A stretch of DNA of 64,000 nt from CAZAOY01 sp964486925 (GCA_964486925.1 CAZAOY010000004.1:6037-70036); one strand, 5' to 3'. Counted from the first letter of the stretch, positions 41,954 to 51,118 are shown. Notes: generated by a model from the sequence alone, not told the origin. Numbers and translations: made by a program.

Positions 41954-42934
41954 CTATTTTAAACGAACACTAACCTCACCGCTGTTTAATGTTTTAACCG
42001 ATCCATCTAATAGCTTAACCACAAGCCCCGCTTGATTATCTATATCAATAGCTGTTGCAAGGGTTCGTTGCTCACCATTTATAATATATATATCCTTCCC
42101 CAAAATATAAGAATGTAATCTATAATATTCCAAAAAATTTCGGTTAACTATCTCCTGCTCAAGGCTACTAACATAATCAGCAATCCGTGCAATTATTTTA
42201 TTTCGGTATCCATTACTGTAGTTTGATATTACCCCCGCAACCGATTTAGCTTCACCGTCAAACCCCGACTTTGGCGGTGTAACATTTATCCCGATACCTA
42301 AAACCGCATGGCTTAAGGAGGACATCTCAAAGCTAACCGACCCTTCGGTTAGTATTCCGCATACCTTTTTATCCCCTAAAAACAGGTCATTGACCCATTT
42401 AATTAAACACTGTACACCCGTTATATCATAGATAGCCCTAGCGGTAGATACCGCCGCATAGGCTGTAATAAGCCCCACCTCACTGATGGGAATGTTTGGT
42501 CTTAGCAGGAATGATAGGTATATCCCCGTATCTTGAGGGGATGAGAAGGATCGGCTTAACCTGCCTTTCCCGTTTGTTTGGGAGTTTGCTAGAATTATAA
42601 TATCTTTATTGTTACCATCCACGGCAAGTCGCTTAGCATAATCATTGGTGGAGTCAACGGTGTCTAGTATTATTATATCATTCCAGATACCTTTTTTAGA
42701 CATATTATCTATAATACTGGTTTTAGATAGGTTGTCGTCATTCTCTTGTAGCATATAACCTCGGTTGGTTACCGATACAATGTTATACCCGCCTGCCTTT
42801 AGAGCGGTAATGCCCTTCCAGACTGCGCTACGTGAGATGTTAAGCCGTTTTCCTATCTCCTCACCCGAGATGTACTCTCCCCTATTTCGTGCCAGTAGCT
42901 CGATTACAGCCTCTTTAGTGCTTATTGATTTCAT
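41954..42934 (-). CDS. birA: Biotin protein ligase with repressor domain
   Basis: A 326-residue two-domain BirA: N-terminal winged helix (YISGEEIGKRLNISRSAVWKGITALKAGGY, about 16-46) and biotin-ligase domain with TNGKGRLSRSFSSPQDTGIYLSFLLRP, KWVNDLFLGDKKVCGIL and a C-terminal SH3-like cap. It attaches biotin to carboxylases and can repress biotin genes. The biotin loop reads GKGRLSR in place of GRGRxGR. It lies 3 nt downstream of the flavin reductase gene. Confidence 0.95.
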   Translation of the reverse strand: MKSISTKEAVIELLARNRGEYISGEEIGKRLNISRSAVWKGITALKAGGYNIVSVTNRGYMLQENDDNLSKTSIIDNMSKKGIWNDIIILDTVDSTNDYAKRLAVDGNNKDIIILANSQTNGKGRLSRSFSSPQDTGIYLSFLLRPNIPISEVGLITAYAAVSTARAIYDITGVQCLIKWVNDLFLGDKKVCGILTEGSVSFEMSSLSHAVLGIGINVTPPKSGFDGEAKSVAGVISNYSNGYRNKIIARIADYVSSLEQEIVNRNFLEYYRLHSYILGKDIYIINGEQRTLATAIDIDNQAGLVVKLLDGSVKTLNSGEVSVRLK

Positions 42935-42937
42935 AAT

Positions 42938-43534
42938 CTACCTACCTTTTTTCTTCTTTTTTGATGAGAAAGCAAAGGTCGCTATGGTTTTACCCAGCGC
43001 CTTGTACTCTCCATGCGCAAAAGCCAGAAGGTTACACCTTCCAATATCAAACTTCCCGCTCTTGTCTATACAAGCACTATCCACATTCACCGCTAAAACC
43101 TCCGCCACAAACATATCATGAGAGCCATAGCTTTTAACCTCCATTACCCTGCACTCAATATTAATTGGACATTCCTTAATTAACGGAACTAAAACCTTAC
43201 TAGCAGTCTGCTTTGTAAGGTTTAGTTTTTTGAATTTATCATACTTCGCACCGGAATAGATACCGCAAAAATCCACCTCTCGCACAATATTAGTAGTAGG
43301 CAGATTTATGACAAACTCCCGGCTTTGAAGAATCTTCTGATAGGAGTATCTGCTAGGACGTACCGATATATAGGTTATAGGCGGGATGGTATTTATTGTA
43401 CCTGTCCAAGCTATGGTTAGGATATTGGAATGCTCCATATCCCCACAGGTGACAAGTGCAGGCGGCACTGGCGACAGTATGGAGGTTGGCTTCCATACCG
43501 TCTTTTCTCCGCTTAGCTTAAATTTATTATCCAT
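42938..43534 (-). CDS. Flavin reductase family (flavoredoxin-like) protein
   Basis: A 198-residue FMN-binding split-barrel protein with SPVPPALVTCGD, NILTIAWTGTINTIPPITYISVRPSRYSY and EFVINLPTTNIVREVDFCGIYSG, matching flavoredoxin-like flavin reductases of anaerobes. Ends in a lysine-rich tail (SSKKKKKGR). It probably transfers electrons between NAD(P)H or ferredoxin and flavin. Its ATG overlaps the stop codon of the DUF4358 gene by one base. Confidence 0.88.
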   Translation of the reverse strand: MDNKFKLSGEKTVWKPTSILSPVPPALVTCGDMEHSNILTIAWTGTINTIPPITYISVRPSRYSYQKILQSREFVINLPTTNIVREVDFCGIYSGAKYDKFKKLNLTKQTASKVLVPLIKECPINIECRVMEVKSYGSHDMFVAEVLAVNVDSACIDKSGKFDIGRCNLLAFAHGEYKALGKTIATFAFSSKKKKKGR

Positions 43535-44088
43535 TACTTTAACTTTTTATTGTAGTAGCTCTTAAAGTTAGCTACAATCTTATCTGTTTCAAAATCTGCT
43601 ACAAACAATACATAGTTTCCAAGCGTTACAATCTTAGAGTTAGTTGCATTCTCTATCTCGCTAGGATACCATGCAGCTTCCTTTACCGTACTTTGACGAT
43701 ACCTTGCGGCGGCTTGTGCCTTTTTAATGTCCTTCCTATTCTTAACCTCAAATAATGCAATCTCACGCCCACCTGGATTAATTTCTGTAATATACACTGA
43801 GTAAGATTTTAAATAGCTAGTTCCTGTCTTTTCCAGATCATACAGTATCTTTATCTCGGACGCTTTCTTCCTAGTTAGTCTGCCAAACTCTTTAGAAGGA
43901 GAGTATATGGCCTTTAAAATCTCGGCGGTGGTTGGTTTTTTCGCCGAATAGTTTTGTGCAACTAACTTTACGGGATTTTCCTTTGAGTCTGCCACTACTG
44001 TGGTAACAGGTGATACTGCGATAGCACCTGTTACCGATGTCATAAGCGTAATAGCTAATACAGTGGCTGTTATCTTTATACTTTTCAT
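43534..44088 (-). CDS. DUF4358 domain exported protein
   Basis: A 184-residue protein with a signal peptide (MKSIKITATVLAITLMTSVTG, no lipobox Cys) and a mature part in the DUF4358 pattern: TAEILKAIYSPSKEFG, a variable middle, EIALFEVKNRKDIKKAQAAARYR and NSKIVTLGNYVLFVADFETDKIVANF. Function unknown. It lies between glnS and the flavin reductase gene on the same strand. Confidence 0.78.
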   Translation of the reverse strand: MKSIKITATVLAITLMTSVTGAIAVSPVTTVVADSKENPVKLVAQNYSAKKPTTAEILKAIYSPSKEFGRLTRKKASEIKILYDLEKTGTSYLKSYSVYITEINPGGREIALFEVKNRKDIKKAQAAARYRQSTVKEAAWYPSEIENATNSKIVTLGNYVLFVADFETDKIVANFKSYYNKKLK

Positions 44089-44105
44089 ATCTGCCTTTCT
44101 TAGTC

Positions 44106-45755
44106 TTATCCTTTAAAACTGTCCTTTAAGGAAACAATTAAATTATAAACATTATCGTCCTTTGAGTCTTTGCAGAAGTATCCGTTTCTTACAAACTGAT
44201 ACCGCTCTCCCTTAGGGGAGTTTTCAAGCGAAGGCTCAATCTTGCAATGGGTTAGCTCCAATAGAGAATTTGGATTTAGATAGTCAAGGTAGGTCTTACC
44301 TTCCTCAATATCCTTTAAATTATCTATGGTAAATAGATGGTCGTACATCCTTATGGTGGTATCAACCGCATGTTTTGCGGATAACCAGTGGATTGTACCT
44401 TTAATCTTGCGTCCGTCAGGAGGGTTTACCCCCGCAGTTTCAAGGTCAGCGGTACATAAAAGCTCTACCACCTCACCGTTTTCATCGGTTACCATCTCGT
44501 TACATTTTATTACATATGCGCCCATCAACCGAACCTCGCCGCCAATCTTTAGCCTAAAGAATTTAGACGGCGGCTCCTTCGCAAAGTCCGCCCTCTCTAC
44601 ATAGATAATATTGGAGAACGGAACAAAACGTTTATCGCTGTCTGGATTATTTGGATTATTCGATACCTTAAAGTACTCCACCTTATCGGAATCGTAGTTA
44701 GTGATGGTTACCTTTAGCGGATCTAACACTGCAATCCTTCTATCTGCATGCTCATTAAGCTCCTCACGGATACAGTGCTCTAGCATGTTCGCATCCACTA
44801 GGCTGTTTGCCTTTGAAATCCCTGCACGTGATACAAAGTTAAAAAGCGAGGTCGGAGTATACCCCCTACGGCGCAGTGCACATAACGTCGGCATTCTAGG
44901 GTCGTCCCAACCGTCTACATAGTTAGAGAACACAAGCTCACGAAGATAACGCTTGCTCATTACAGTTTTGGTAATGTTAAGACGCGCAAACTCATACTGA
45001 TGAGGCTTCCTCTCAAACCCGATGTTGTCCACAACCCAGTCGTATAACGGGCGGTTGTTCTCAAACTCTAGCGAACATAGTGAGTGGGTAATCCCCTCTA
45101 GCGCATCCTGTATAGGATGGGCATAGTCGTAAAGCGGGTAGATACACCACTTATCACCCTGACGGTGGTGGTGAGTCTTAGAGATACGGTAGATAGCAGG
45201 GTCACGAAGGGTCATGTTCGGACTAGCCATGTCAATCTTTGCACGTAGTACACGACTACCGCTCTCAAACTCCCCTGCCTTCATTCGGTTAAACAGATCA
45301 AGGTTTTCTTCAATAGACCTGTTTTTATAAGGGCTGTCCTTTCCTGGGGTGGTAAGCGTCCCACGGTACTCACGCATCTCATCAGGGGACAGGTCGCATA
45401 CAAACGCTTTACCGTCCTTAATAAGCTTTACCGCAAACTCGTAACACTCCTCAAAGTAGTCACTTCCGTAAAACACCCCGCCGTTAGGGTTTGCTCCAAG
45501 CCAGAGCAGATCCTCCATGATTGCGTTTACATACTCGTCATCCTCTTTATCGGGGTTTGTATCATCATACCGTAGGTTAAATAGGCCGCCATACTTTTTA
45601 GCAGTCATATAGTTAATGTAGATAGCCTTAACACTTCCTATATGCAGATACCCATTAGGTTCTGGCGGGAAACGGGTGTGTATCTTAAGATTGGGGTTTT
45701 CCAAAAGATCCTTATCTATAACATCATGTATAAAATTAGAACTAATCTCTACCAT
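44106..45755 (-). CDS. glnS: Glutaminyl-tRNA synthetase
   Basis: A 549-residue class I synthetase charging tRNA-Gln directly. HIGH motif in PPEPNGYLHIGS, KMSKS-equivalent in TKTVMSKRYL, and GlnRS-specific elements (LRYDDTNPDKEDDEY, SLCSLEFENNRPLYDW, two C-terminal beta-barrels). GlnRS is present only in some Firmicutes, many of which use GatCAB transamidation. The start is ATG 45755 or 45767; the only SD-like AAGG lies in a hairpin (45768-45816). It follows gltX by about 86 nt. Confidence 0.95.
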   Translation of the reverse strand: MVEISSNFIHDVIDKDLLENPNLKIHTRFPPEPNGYLHIGSVKAIYINYMTAKKYGGLFNLRYDDTNPDKEDDEYVNAIMEDLLWLGANPNGGVFYGSDYFEECYEFAVKLIKDGKAFVCDLSPDEMREYRGTLTTPGKDSPYKNRSIEENLDLFNRMKAGEFESGSRVLRAKIDMASPNMTLRDPAIYRISKTHHHRQGDKWCIYPLYDYAHPIQDALEGITHSLCSLEFENNRPLYDWVVDNIGFERKPHQYEFARLNITKTVMSKRYLRELVFSNYVDGWDDPRMPTLCALRRRGYTPTSLFNFVSRAGISKANSLVDANMLEHCIREELNEHADRRIAVLDPLKVTITNYDSDKVEYFKVSNNPNNPDSDKRFVPFSNIIYVERADFAKEPPSKFFRLKIGGEVRLMGAYVIKCNEMVTDENGEVVELLCTADLETAGVNPPDGRKIKGTIHWLSAKHAVDTTIRMYDHLFTIDNLKDIEEGKTYLDYLNPNSLLELTHCKIEPSLENSPKGERYQFVRNGYFCKDSKDDNVYNLIVSLKDSFKG

Positions 45756-45767
45756 AAATATAACCAT

Positions 45768-45816
45768 GCCTTACGAATTTGATACTTAATTAGATACCGT
45801 AAAATTCGTACAAGGC
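45768..45816 (-). promoter_or_regulatory. Hairpin in the gltX-glnS spacer covering the glnS SD
   Basis: On the minus strand GCCTT-GT-ACGAATTT pairs with AAATTCGTAAGGC, a 13-bp stem with a 2-nt bulge and about 21-nt loop, directly abutting the upstream glnS ATG. The AAGG in its 3' arm is the only SD-like sequence for glnS, so the fold could limit translation or act as a processing site. Confidence 0.5.
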
Positions 45817-45852
45817 TTCCTTTCATCCTAGTATTTGTAAAGCTTATCCGCT

Positions 45853-47511
45853 CTAAGCCTTAGCCGCTTCAAGCGCAAGCTCTAGTCGTTTTACCACCAT
45901 AGCTTTTCCCATGGTCTTCATAACATCGTACATATCAGGGGAGTTTTGTCGTCCTGTAACCGCGACTCTAAGCACCATACTAACATCCCCCGGATGTCCT
46001 TTGTACTGCTCAGGATTTTGCTTGTACTCCTTAGTCGACTGGGAGAATCCTCGCTCCTTTGAAAGCTCACAGATATCATTAAACCAATCGTTTTGCTCCT
46101 TCTGGTCGTCATATACAGTTTTGTATCCCTCCAAAATGGCAATAACATCATCCTTAGCTACGTTAGAAGGATAGTCATACTCTGTCTTAAACAGATCATC
46201 AAAGAAGAAGGATAGATAGTCACCTACCCCACTCCAATAGGTAATATCCTTACGCGGCTTCTTCCCGCCCCTTCCAATAGATAGTATCGCCTTTGTGTAG
46301 CTAGGGTCAGCGGTAATTAAAGAGTATAGCTGTTGGTCATAAGCCTTTGCCCACTCGGTAACATAGTCATAAACCTGCTCTGCGGTCATAACTGAAATGG
46401 TGTTACGGCTTACATCATCAAGCTTGTTAATATCAAATAAACAACCTGAACCACTCATCTTTTTAGTGGTAAAGTTAAACTCCTTAACATCCTTTGTAGG
46501 ATTAGCAATCCGCCATTCCTCAAAGTTAGAGTTTAACAGCGTCATTAGGTACTCTACAACAGAGGACACAGGATACCCCTTTTCATTGTAGTAGTCTAGC
46601 GCAAGCTCTGGGTCTTTTCGTTTGGACAGCTTTCGCTTTGAGTTGCCGTCCATCTTCATAAGCTGTGCGGTATGGGCGTATTTAGGGCGCTTAAACCCTA
46701 GTGTATCGAATAGCTGTAGGTGGATTGGCAGAGTAGCAAGCCACTCCTCCCCACGTACAACATGGGTAGTTCTCATGAGGTGGTCATCTATAACATGGGC
46801 AAAGTGGTAGGTCGGAATCCCGTCCGCCTTTAGAAGTACGATATCCATATCATTTTCAGGCATAGATACATCCCCTTTAATAAGATCGGTATGTCTTACC
46901 TTATTTTCGGTGTTACCCATACTTTTAAAGCGGATAACATACGGCTTACCCTCACCAATTGCCTTCTCTATCTCATCAATCTTCAGATCACGGTGGACAG
47001 CATAGCTACCGTAATATCCAAAGTTTTCCTTGTTTTGTTGCTGAACCTCTCTCATATCGGACAGCTCTTGTTCGGTGCAAAAGCACGGATAGGCAAGCCC
47101 TCTCCTTACTAGCTCTTTAGCATAGCATTTATAGATTAACTCCCGCTGTCGCTGTCGATACGGCCCGTACGCGCCGTTGTCCCCGCTAAGCGTTGCCCCC
47201 TCGTCGAAGTTTAGATTAAACTGTGAAAACACCTTAAGGATAGTTTCCACACCTCCCTCGACCTCACGTTTTTGGTCGGTATCCTCGATCCTTAGGTAGA
47301 ACACACCACCGCTAAGATGTGCTAACCGCTCATCGGTTATCGCACCAAACAGGTTGCCAAGGTGCATAAATCCAGTAGGACTAGGCGCAATCCTTGTAAC
47401 CTTTGCATCCTGTGGTAGATCCCTTTGCGGATATAGGTTTTCATAGTAATCAGGGGTTTTGTCAATCTCTTTAAATAAAAGCTCTGCCAAATAGTCGTAG
47501 TTTTCGTTCAC
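45853..47511 (-). CDS. gltX: Glutamyl-tRNA synthetase
   Basis: A 552-residue class I synthetase. HIGH motif RIAPSPTGFMHLGN, KMSKS-equivalent KRKLSKRKD, and the intervening FAHVIDDHLMRTTHVVRGEEW identify GltX of the longer clostridial type. ACGAATTT-type spacer and glnS follow. The frame begins with GTG 47520, but GTG 47511 sits at a better distance from AAGGA. A strong promoter lies at 47559-47587. Confidence 0.95.
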   Translation of the reverse strand: MNENYDYLAELLFKEIDKTPDYYENLYPQRDLPQDAKVTRIAPSPTGFMHLGNLFGAITDERLAHLSGGVFYLRIEDTDQKREVEGGVETILKVFSQFNLNFDEGATLSGDNGAYGPYRQRQRELIYKCYAKELVRRGLAYPCFCTEQELSDMREVQQQNKENFGYYGSYAVHRDLKIDEIEKAIGEGKPYVIRFKSMGNTENKVRHTDLIKGDVSMPENDMDIVLLKADGIPTYHFAHVIDDHLMRTTHVVRGEEWLATLPIHLQLFDTLGFKRPKYAHTAQLMKMDGNSKRKLSKRKDPELALDYYNEKGYPVSSVVEYLMTLLNSNFEEWRIANPTKDVKEFNFTTKKMSGSGCLFDINKLDDVSRNTISVMTAEQVYDYVTEWAKAYDQQLYSLITADPSYTKAILSIGRGGKKPRKDITYWSGVGDYLSFFFDDLFKTEYDYPSNVAKDDVIAILEGYKTVYDDQKEQNDWFNDICELSKERGFSQSTKEYKQNPEQYKGHPGDVSMVLRVAVTGRQNSPDMYDVMKTMGKAMVVKRLELALEAAKA

Positions 47512-47558
47512 TTGTTGCACTTCCTTTTTAGATATGATTTGCTTGTATTATGTTTCTA

Positions 47559-47587
47559 ATAATACCACATTTTACCCACCATGTCAA
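47559..47587 (-). promoter_or_regulatory. Promoter of gltX-glnS
   Basis: Minus strand TTGACA (47582-47587), 17-bp spacer, TATTAT (47559-47564) with TGG in front of the -10. It gives a leader of about 40 nt. No T-box-like specifier or terminator was seen in that short leader. Confidence 0.8.
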
Positions 47588-47688
47588 CATTTTACTCATT
47601 TTTGCTCGGTTATTTTGTAACGGCTTGCAAAGCAAGACGATTGCAATAGGTATTTCACGGAAGTTTTGATTAGTTTACAGTTTGGGTA

Positions 47689-47717
47689 TTGATTTTTGCG
47701 GGGTTTTATGTTATAGT
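47689..47717 (+). promoter_or_regulatory. Promoter of the TIM-barrel isomerase gene
   Basis: TTGATT (47689-47694), 17-bp spacer, TATAGT (47712-47717). A small dyad AAACT-CT-AGTTT follows at about 47723-47734, at the expected start site, and may be an operator. The remaining part of the 47521-47849 gap carries only the opposing gltX promoter. Confidence 0.65.
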
Positions 47718-47849
47718 GAGTAAAACTCTAGTTTAGTAGTATGAGTTATGCGTATTACTTTGCAATACATATAAAAAGCAAGAGTTATATTTCAAATAAA
47801 AAAGCTGTGTGGTTTACTATTTTTTATCTAATACGAAGGAGAGTTTAAA

Positions 47850-48629
47850 GTGATTACAATTTATGATTGGTTTGGCTACGACTTAAAGGTAGAAGAACGA
47901 TACAAAATGATTAAGGAAGCCGGTTTTGATGGCGTTTTGCTGTGGTGGAGTGAATATTTAGACAGAAACGACTATCGCAGTGGACCTAAAATGGTGAGAG
48001 AAGCAGGACTTTATATAGAAAATATACATACACCGTTTCAAGTCCAAGACTATATTTGGCTTGACAATTTAGACGGGGAATCATCATTAAAGTGCTACCT
48101 GCAATGTGTTTTAGACTGTGCAGAATTTGAAATTCCAACTATGGTGATACATCTACCTGATGATGACAAGCCATATAATGAAATAGGTCTTAATAGGATA
48201 AAAAACATTGCTGAAAAAGCCGAACAGCTTAATGTTAACGTTGCGTTAGAAAATTTACACAACCTCACAAATTTGTCATATATTCTTGAGCAAGTTGACT
48301 CCCCACGCATTGGATTTTGTTATGATTGCTGTCATCATCTGCGTTATTATCCAAACTATGACTTTTTGACAAAATATAGCCCTCGTTTAATGGCTTTGCA
48401 TCTACACGATTATTCTGAAAATTCAATACATCGTTTACCTTTTGATAATACCATTAACTGGGCTAATACTATGTCAAGTATTGCAAGCACTAACTATAAA
48501 GGAAACATTGCAATTGAGGCAATGAACTGGGCTTATAAGGATATTTCAGCAACACAATTTCTATATAAAGCTTATGAAGGTGCAAAAAGACTTGAAGATC
48601 TTTTTATCCGTGCCAACCCCACCAAATGA
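47850..48629 (+). CDS. Sugar phosphate isomerase/epimerase (TIM barrel)
   Basis: A 259-residue xylose-isomerase-like TIM-barrel enzyme with metal-site-type residues in MVIHLPDDD, NVALENLHN, IGFCYDCCHH, LMALHLHDY and NIAIEAMNW. Substrate unknown. GTG start behind AAGGAGAG. No adjacent pathway gene was identified; its A/T-rich codon choice (TTT, AAT, GAA) differs from the more balanced usage of flanking genes, a possible sign of transfer. Confidence 0.82.
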   Translation: MITIYDWFGYDLKVEERYKMIKEAGFDGVLLWWSEYLDRNDYRSGPKMVREAGLYIENIHTPFQVQDYIWLDNLDGESSLKCYLQCVLDCAEFEIPTMVIHLPDDDKPYNEIGLNRIKNIAEKAEQLNVNVALENLHNLTNLSYILEQVDSPRIGFCYDCCHHLRYYPNYDFLTKYSPRLMALHLHDYSENSIHRLPFDNTINWANTMSSIASTNYKGNIAIEAMNWAYKDISATQFLYKAYEGAKRLEDLFIRANPTK

Positions 48630-48694
48630 GTAAGATAGCCGCAGCTTCTTGCTCTAAACAACCACCAATAGAATAAAACTTATCTCAAAGAAAT

Positions 48695-48730
48695 GCCACC
48701 GCCGTACAAAAATACAGCAGTGGCGTTTTT
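48695..48730 (+). terminator. Intrinsic terminator after the isomerase gene
   Basis: GCCACCGCCGTA (48695-48706) pairs with TACAGCAGTGGC (48713-48724) with two C-A mismatches, loop CAAAAA, followed by GTTTTTAC. A second partial copy of the 3' arm (ACAGCAGTGGC) follows immediately. Confidence 0.75.
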
Positions 48731-48810
48731 ACAGCAGTGGCTACCTCCGACCTTACCAAAATATATTTGAGTGATAGCTTGCCTAAGGATAGATTACTTA
48801 TCAATCTTAT

Positions 48811-48818
48811 GGTATAAT
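48811..48818 (+). promoter_or_regulatory. Extended -10 promoter of the kinase-like gene
   Basis: TGG directly before TATAAT (48813-48818; the T of TG is at 48810), about 32 nt upstream of the start codon at 48850; no clear -35. Confidence 0.5.
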
Positions 48819-48849
48819 AATACTATTAAAGAAGAAGGAAGGGATTTAT

Positions 48850-49836
48850 ATGTTTAGTAAAACCTATCGTGACAAGCCATATATCATAGAGCTTAAGCGG
48901 TTTATCGAGGAGGAATACGACATCTCGATAACCTCCATCACCCCCGCCGATCGTGGATACTACGGCGAAACCTGGCGGATAGACTGTGACGGCTTTAGCC
49001 TGTTTGCAAAGCTTATCTACTACAAAAAGCACACTATCCATTATATCGACAGCTTTCCTATCCTAAAGTTTATGAATGACAGCGGACTTACTAACGTCAG
49101 CCGTATTGTTAAATGTAAGGATAACAGGCTCTACACCCGCTTTGGCGAAGGGGTGTTAGGTGTATTTAAGTTTGTGGAGGGTATCCATACCGAGGATTAC
49201 CCGCTTTACGACCTTTTCTACAACCTAACCCTTATCTATAAGCTAGACCCCTCACCTATTAAGATAAAACGTGAGGACTTTAACCTTGACTATCTCGATG
49301 ACTACCTATCCATGACCCATACCCTAAACCAAATTAAACAGGATAAAACCGCCAACCAAACCCTAATAGACGACCTGTTACAGCTTCTACAGCAAAACTC
49401 CTGCCTTACCGACAGGTACGCTAAAAGAGCAAGACAGTTTGCCGACCTATGCAAGGACGACCATTCGGATTTTCGCATTACAAGCGGGGATGTAGGCGGA
49501 AACGTAATTGTAAACGGTGAAATCTTCACCATAATCGACTGGGATTACATCCTACTCGCCCCAATCGAGCGTGATACCTGGATGTATATGCAGGATTATA
49601 ATCAGATAGTTTTACTTGATAAGGTGTTAGAGGAGCAAGGAATTAACTATAAAATAAAAAATGAACGATTAGCATTCTACTGCTATCGCACATTTTTTTA
49701 CTATCTATGTGAGTATATTAACGGCTTTTTGCACCTAGACAGTGAAAAGCGTATATCCCTCTTTAAGGATGTCAAAGCAGTCTTTACCGATGAATACTGG
49801 ATATACCGTTGTACCCGTATAGCTGACACATTTTAA
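48850..49836 (+). CDS. Aminoglycoside phosphotransferase-family kinase-like protein
   Basis: A 328-residue APH/choline-kinase-fold protein. GGxGxxx-like loop (GYYGETWRI) and Lys in LFAKLIYYK are in the N-lobe; the catalytic loop reads ITSGDVGGNVIV and the metal-binding motif IIDWDYI. The usual catalytic-loop His-Gly-Asp appears as Ser-Gly-Asp, keeping the Asp and Asn. The substrate could be an antibiotic or a small metabolite. SD GAAGGAAGGG precedes the ATG. Confidence 0.8.
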   Translation: MFSKTYRDKPYIIELKRFIEEEYDISITSITPADRGYYGETWRIDCDGFSLFAKLIYYKKHTIHYIDSFPILKFMNDSGLTNVSRIVKCKDNRLYTRFGEGVLGVFKFVEGIHTEDYPLYDLFYNLTLIYKLDPSPIKIKREDFNLDYLDDYLSMTHTLNQIKQDKTANQTLIDDLLQLLQQNSCLTDRYAKRARQFADLCKDDHSDFRITSGDVGGNVIVNGEIFTIIDWDYILLAPIERDTWMYMQDYNQIVLLDKVLEEQGINYKIKNERLAFYCYRTFFYYLCEYINGFLHLDSEKRISLFKDVKAVFTDEYWIYRCTRIADTF

Positions 49837-49851
49837 AAGCTCTCCCTTTGG

Positions 49852-50118
49852 CTACTCCTGTACCCCCTGCTCCTTCCAGTAACTACTGCCATCCCTTGCA
49901 CGTAATAACAGCTTATAGTCGATAAGACCACGACGAAGCAGAAAGTAGTCGTTGAAGGTATGCCATTCATTAATTATAGCATTTACCTCCTTTTCGGTAT
50001 ATACTACCCCCGTTTGAAACTTCTCTGACAGATACAAAACTACCGCCCTTTTCATCTCCTGCTTTGACGGCCAAATCTTTATCCTACCCTGTTCATCCAA
50101 AAATCTGCCTATTTCCAT
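49852..50118 (-). CDS. DUF2087 domain protein
   Basis: An 88-residue protein that is essentially one DUF2087 domain: GRIKIWPSKQEMKRAVVLYLSEKF, YTEKEVNAIINEWHTFNDYFLLRRGLIDYKLL and a terminal SSYWKE. DUF2087 domains are DNA-binding-like and often fused to ArsR or LuxR regulators. It lies 14 nt downstream of a LuxR-type gene that has its own DUF2087 domain. Confidence 0.88.
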   Translation of the reverse strand: MEIGRFLDEQGRIKIWPSKQEMKRAVVLYLSEKFQTGVVYTEKEVNAIINEWHTFNDYFLLRRGLIDYKLLLRARDGSSYWKEQGVQE

Positions 50119-50132
50119 AGTTTAAACCCTCC

Positions 50133-50882
50133 TTAAACAAGCCAGTATTCCTTACAATCGGTGGTACGATCCATAAATCCATACTCGATTAAATAACGCC
50201 TAATTGTAACGTAATCGTGAAAGATATCCATAAGAATTGCGTTAACCTCTTTTTCACTGTAACGTCTGCCCTGCTCAAACTGTTCCGAAATTCTTTTTAG
50301 GATTACCACCTTCTTCTTCTGTTTTACAGGAAAAAGACTAAGCTTAAGCGGTGTTAACGAGGTAAATGCATTTTTAAGTATTACCTCGCTCTCTTTGTTT
50401 GTGGTAACATACCGATCGTCCACCATGGTCGCTGCGCTGTGGATGCTAATTAAGCTGTCGTCGCTTTTGTCCTTCTCGGTTGCAAGCTCATACACCGCAA
50501 GGTAAAGCTTAGCCTGCTTAGCCTTCTCCCTAAACATAAACTTTTGGTGGCGTATCGTAGAGGGTGACACCTCCATCTGCTTTGCTATCTCGTTATCCGA
50601 AAGCCCTTTTGCTATATAGGATAGTATCTCCTTTTGGTTGTCGGTAAAGGTTAGGTATTTGCTATTAGACTCTGTGAGTATAGTAAATATAGACTCATGC
50701 TCCTTTATCATATGAAGCTCTATCGCCTTATCGCTTTGAAAAAATCTATCCTCAAACCTATATACCTCCCCATCATAGAACACAGCATTACAGATACTGC
50801 ACTGGTATCTGTAATTTTTTTCGTCGTATACGTAACCTTTTTTTATTTGATCTAACGTTTGCTCTGATATGTTGTTTAGCAT
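50133..50882 (-). CDS. LuxR-type HTH regulator with C-terminal DUF2087
   Basis: A 249-residue protein. An N-terminal zinc-finger-like Cys pair (YQCSICNAVFYDG) and His cluster (ELHMIKEHES), a LuxR-type HTH (TDNQKEILSYIAKGLSDNEIAKQM, about 78-112), a linker, then DUF2087 (KKKVVILKRISEQFEQGRRYSEKEVNAILMD onward). DUF2087 here and in the next gene are paralogous. Probably a two-gene autoregulated unit; target unknown. Confidence 0.85.
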   Translation of the reverse strand: MLNNISEQTLDQIKKGYVYDEKNYRYQCSICNAVFYDGEVYRFEDRFFQSDKAIELHMIKEHESIFTILTESNSKYLTFTDNQKEILSYIAKGLSDNEIAKQMEVSPSTIRHQKFMFREKAKQAKLYLAVYELATEKDKSDDSLISIHSAATMVDDRYVTTNKESEVILKNAFTSLTPLKLSLFPVKQKKKVVILKRISEQFEQGRRYSEKEVNAILMDIFHDYVTIRRYLIEYGFMDRTTDCKEYWLV

Positions 50883-51088
50883 AGTCTTAATCCTCTCATC
50901 TTACATGTTGTTACTTTTGTGTTACTAATTAAATAAAACCCTTTAATCTCATAAACATATTATATTATAGTTTATTGAATTTGTCAACACTTTTAAGAAA
51001 AATATTTTTACACTATTTTTATCCATTCGATAAAATATTACAAATAATTACGATTTAGAGTAAAAATAAACAAAATCAGAAAATTCTC

Positions 51089-51118
51089 TTGACAATACTA
51101 TAGAATAGATGATATAAT
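51089..51118 (+). promoter_or_regulatory. Consensus promoter of the double MBL gene
   Basis: TTGACA (51089-51094), 18-bp spacer, TATAAT (51113-51118) with TGA before the -10 (extended -10). The start codon is about 40 nt downstream. The remainder of 50883-51088 is A/T-rich with no gene seen. Confidence 0.82.

Noticed and set aside
47741..47848. 35-codon ORF (MSYAYYFAIHIKS...) ending just before the TIM-barrel GTG
   Set aside because: No ribosome site before its ATG and composition typical of random A/T-rich sequence; treated as leader.
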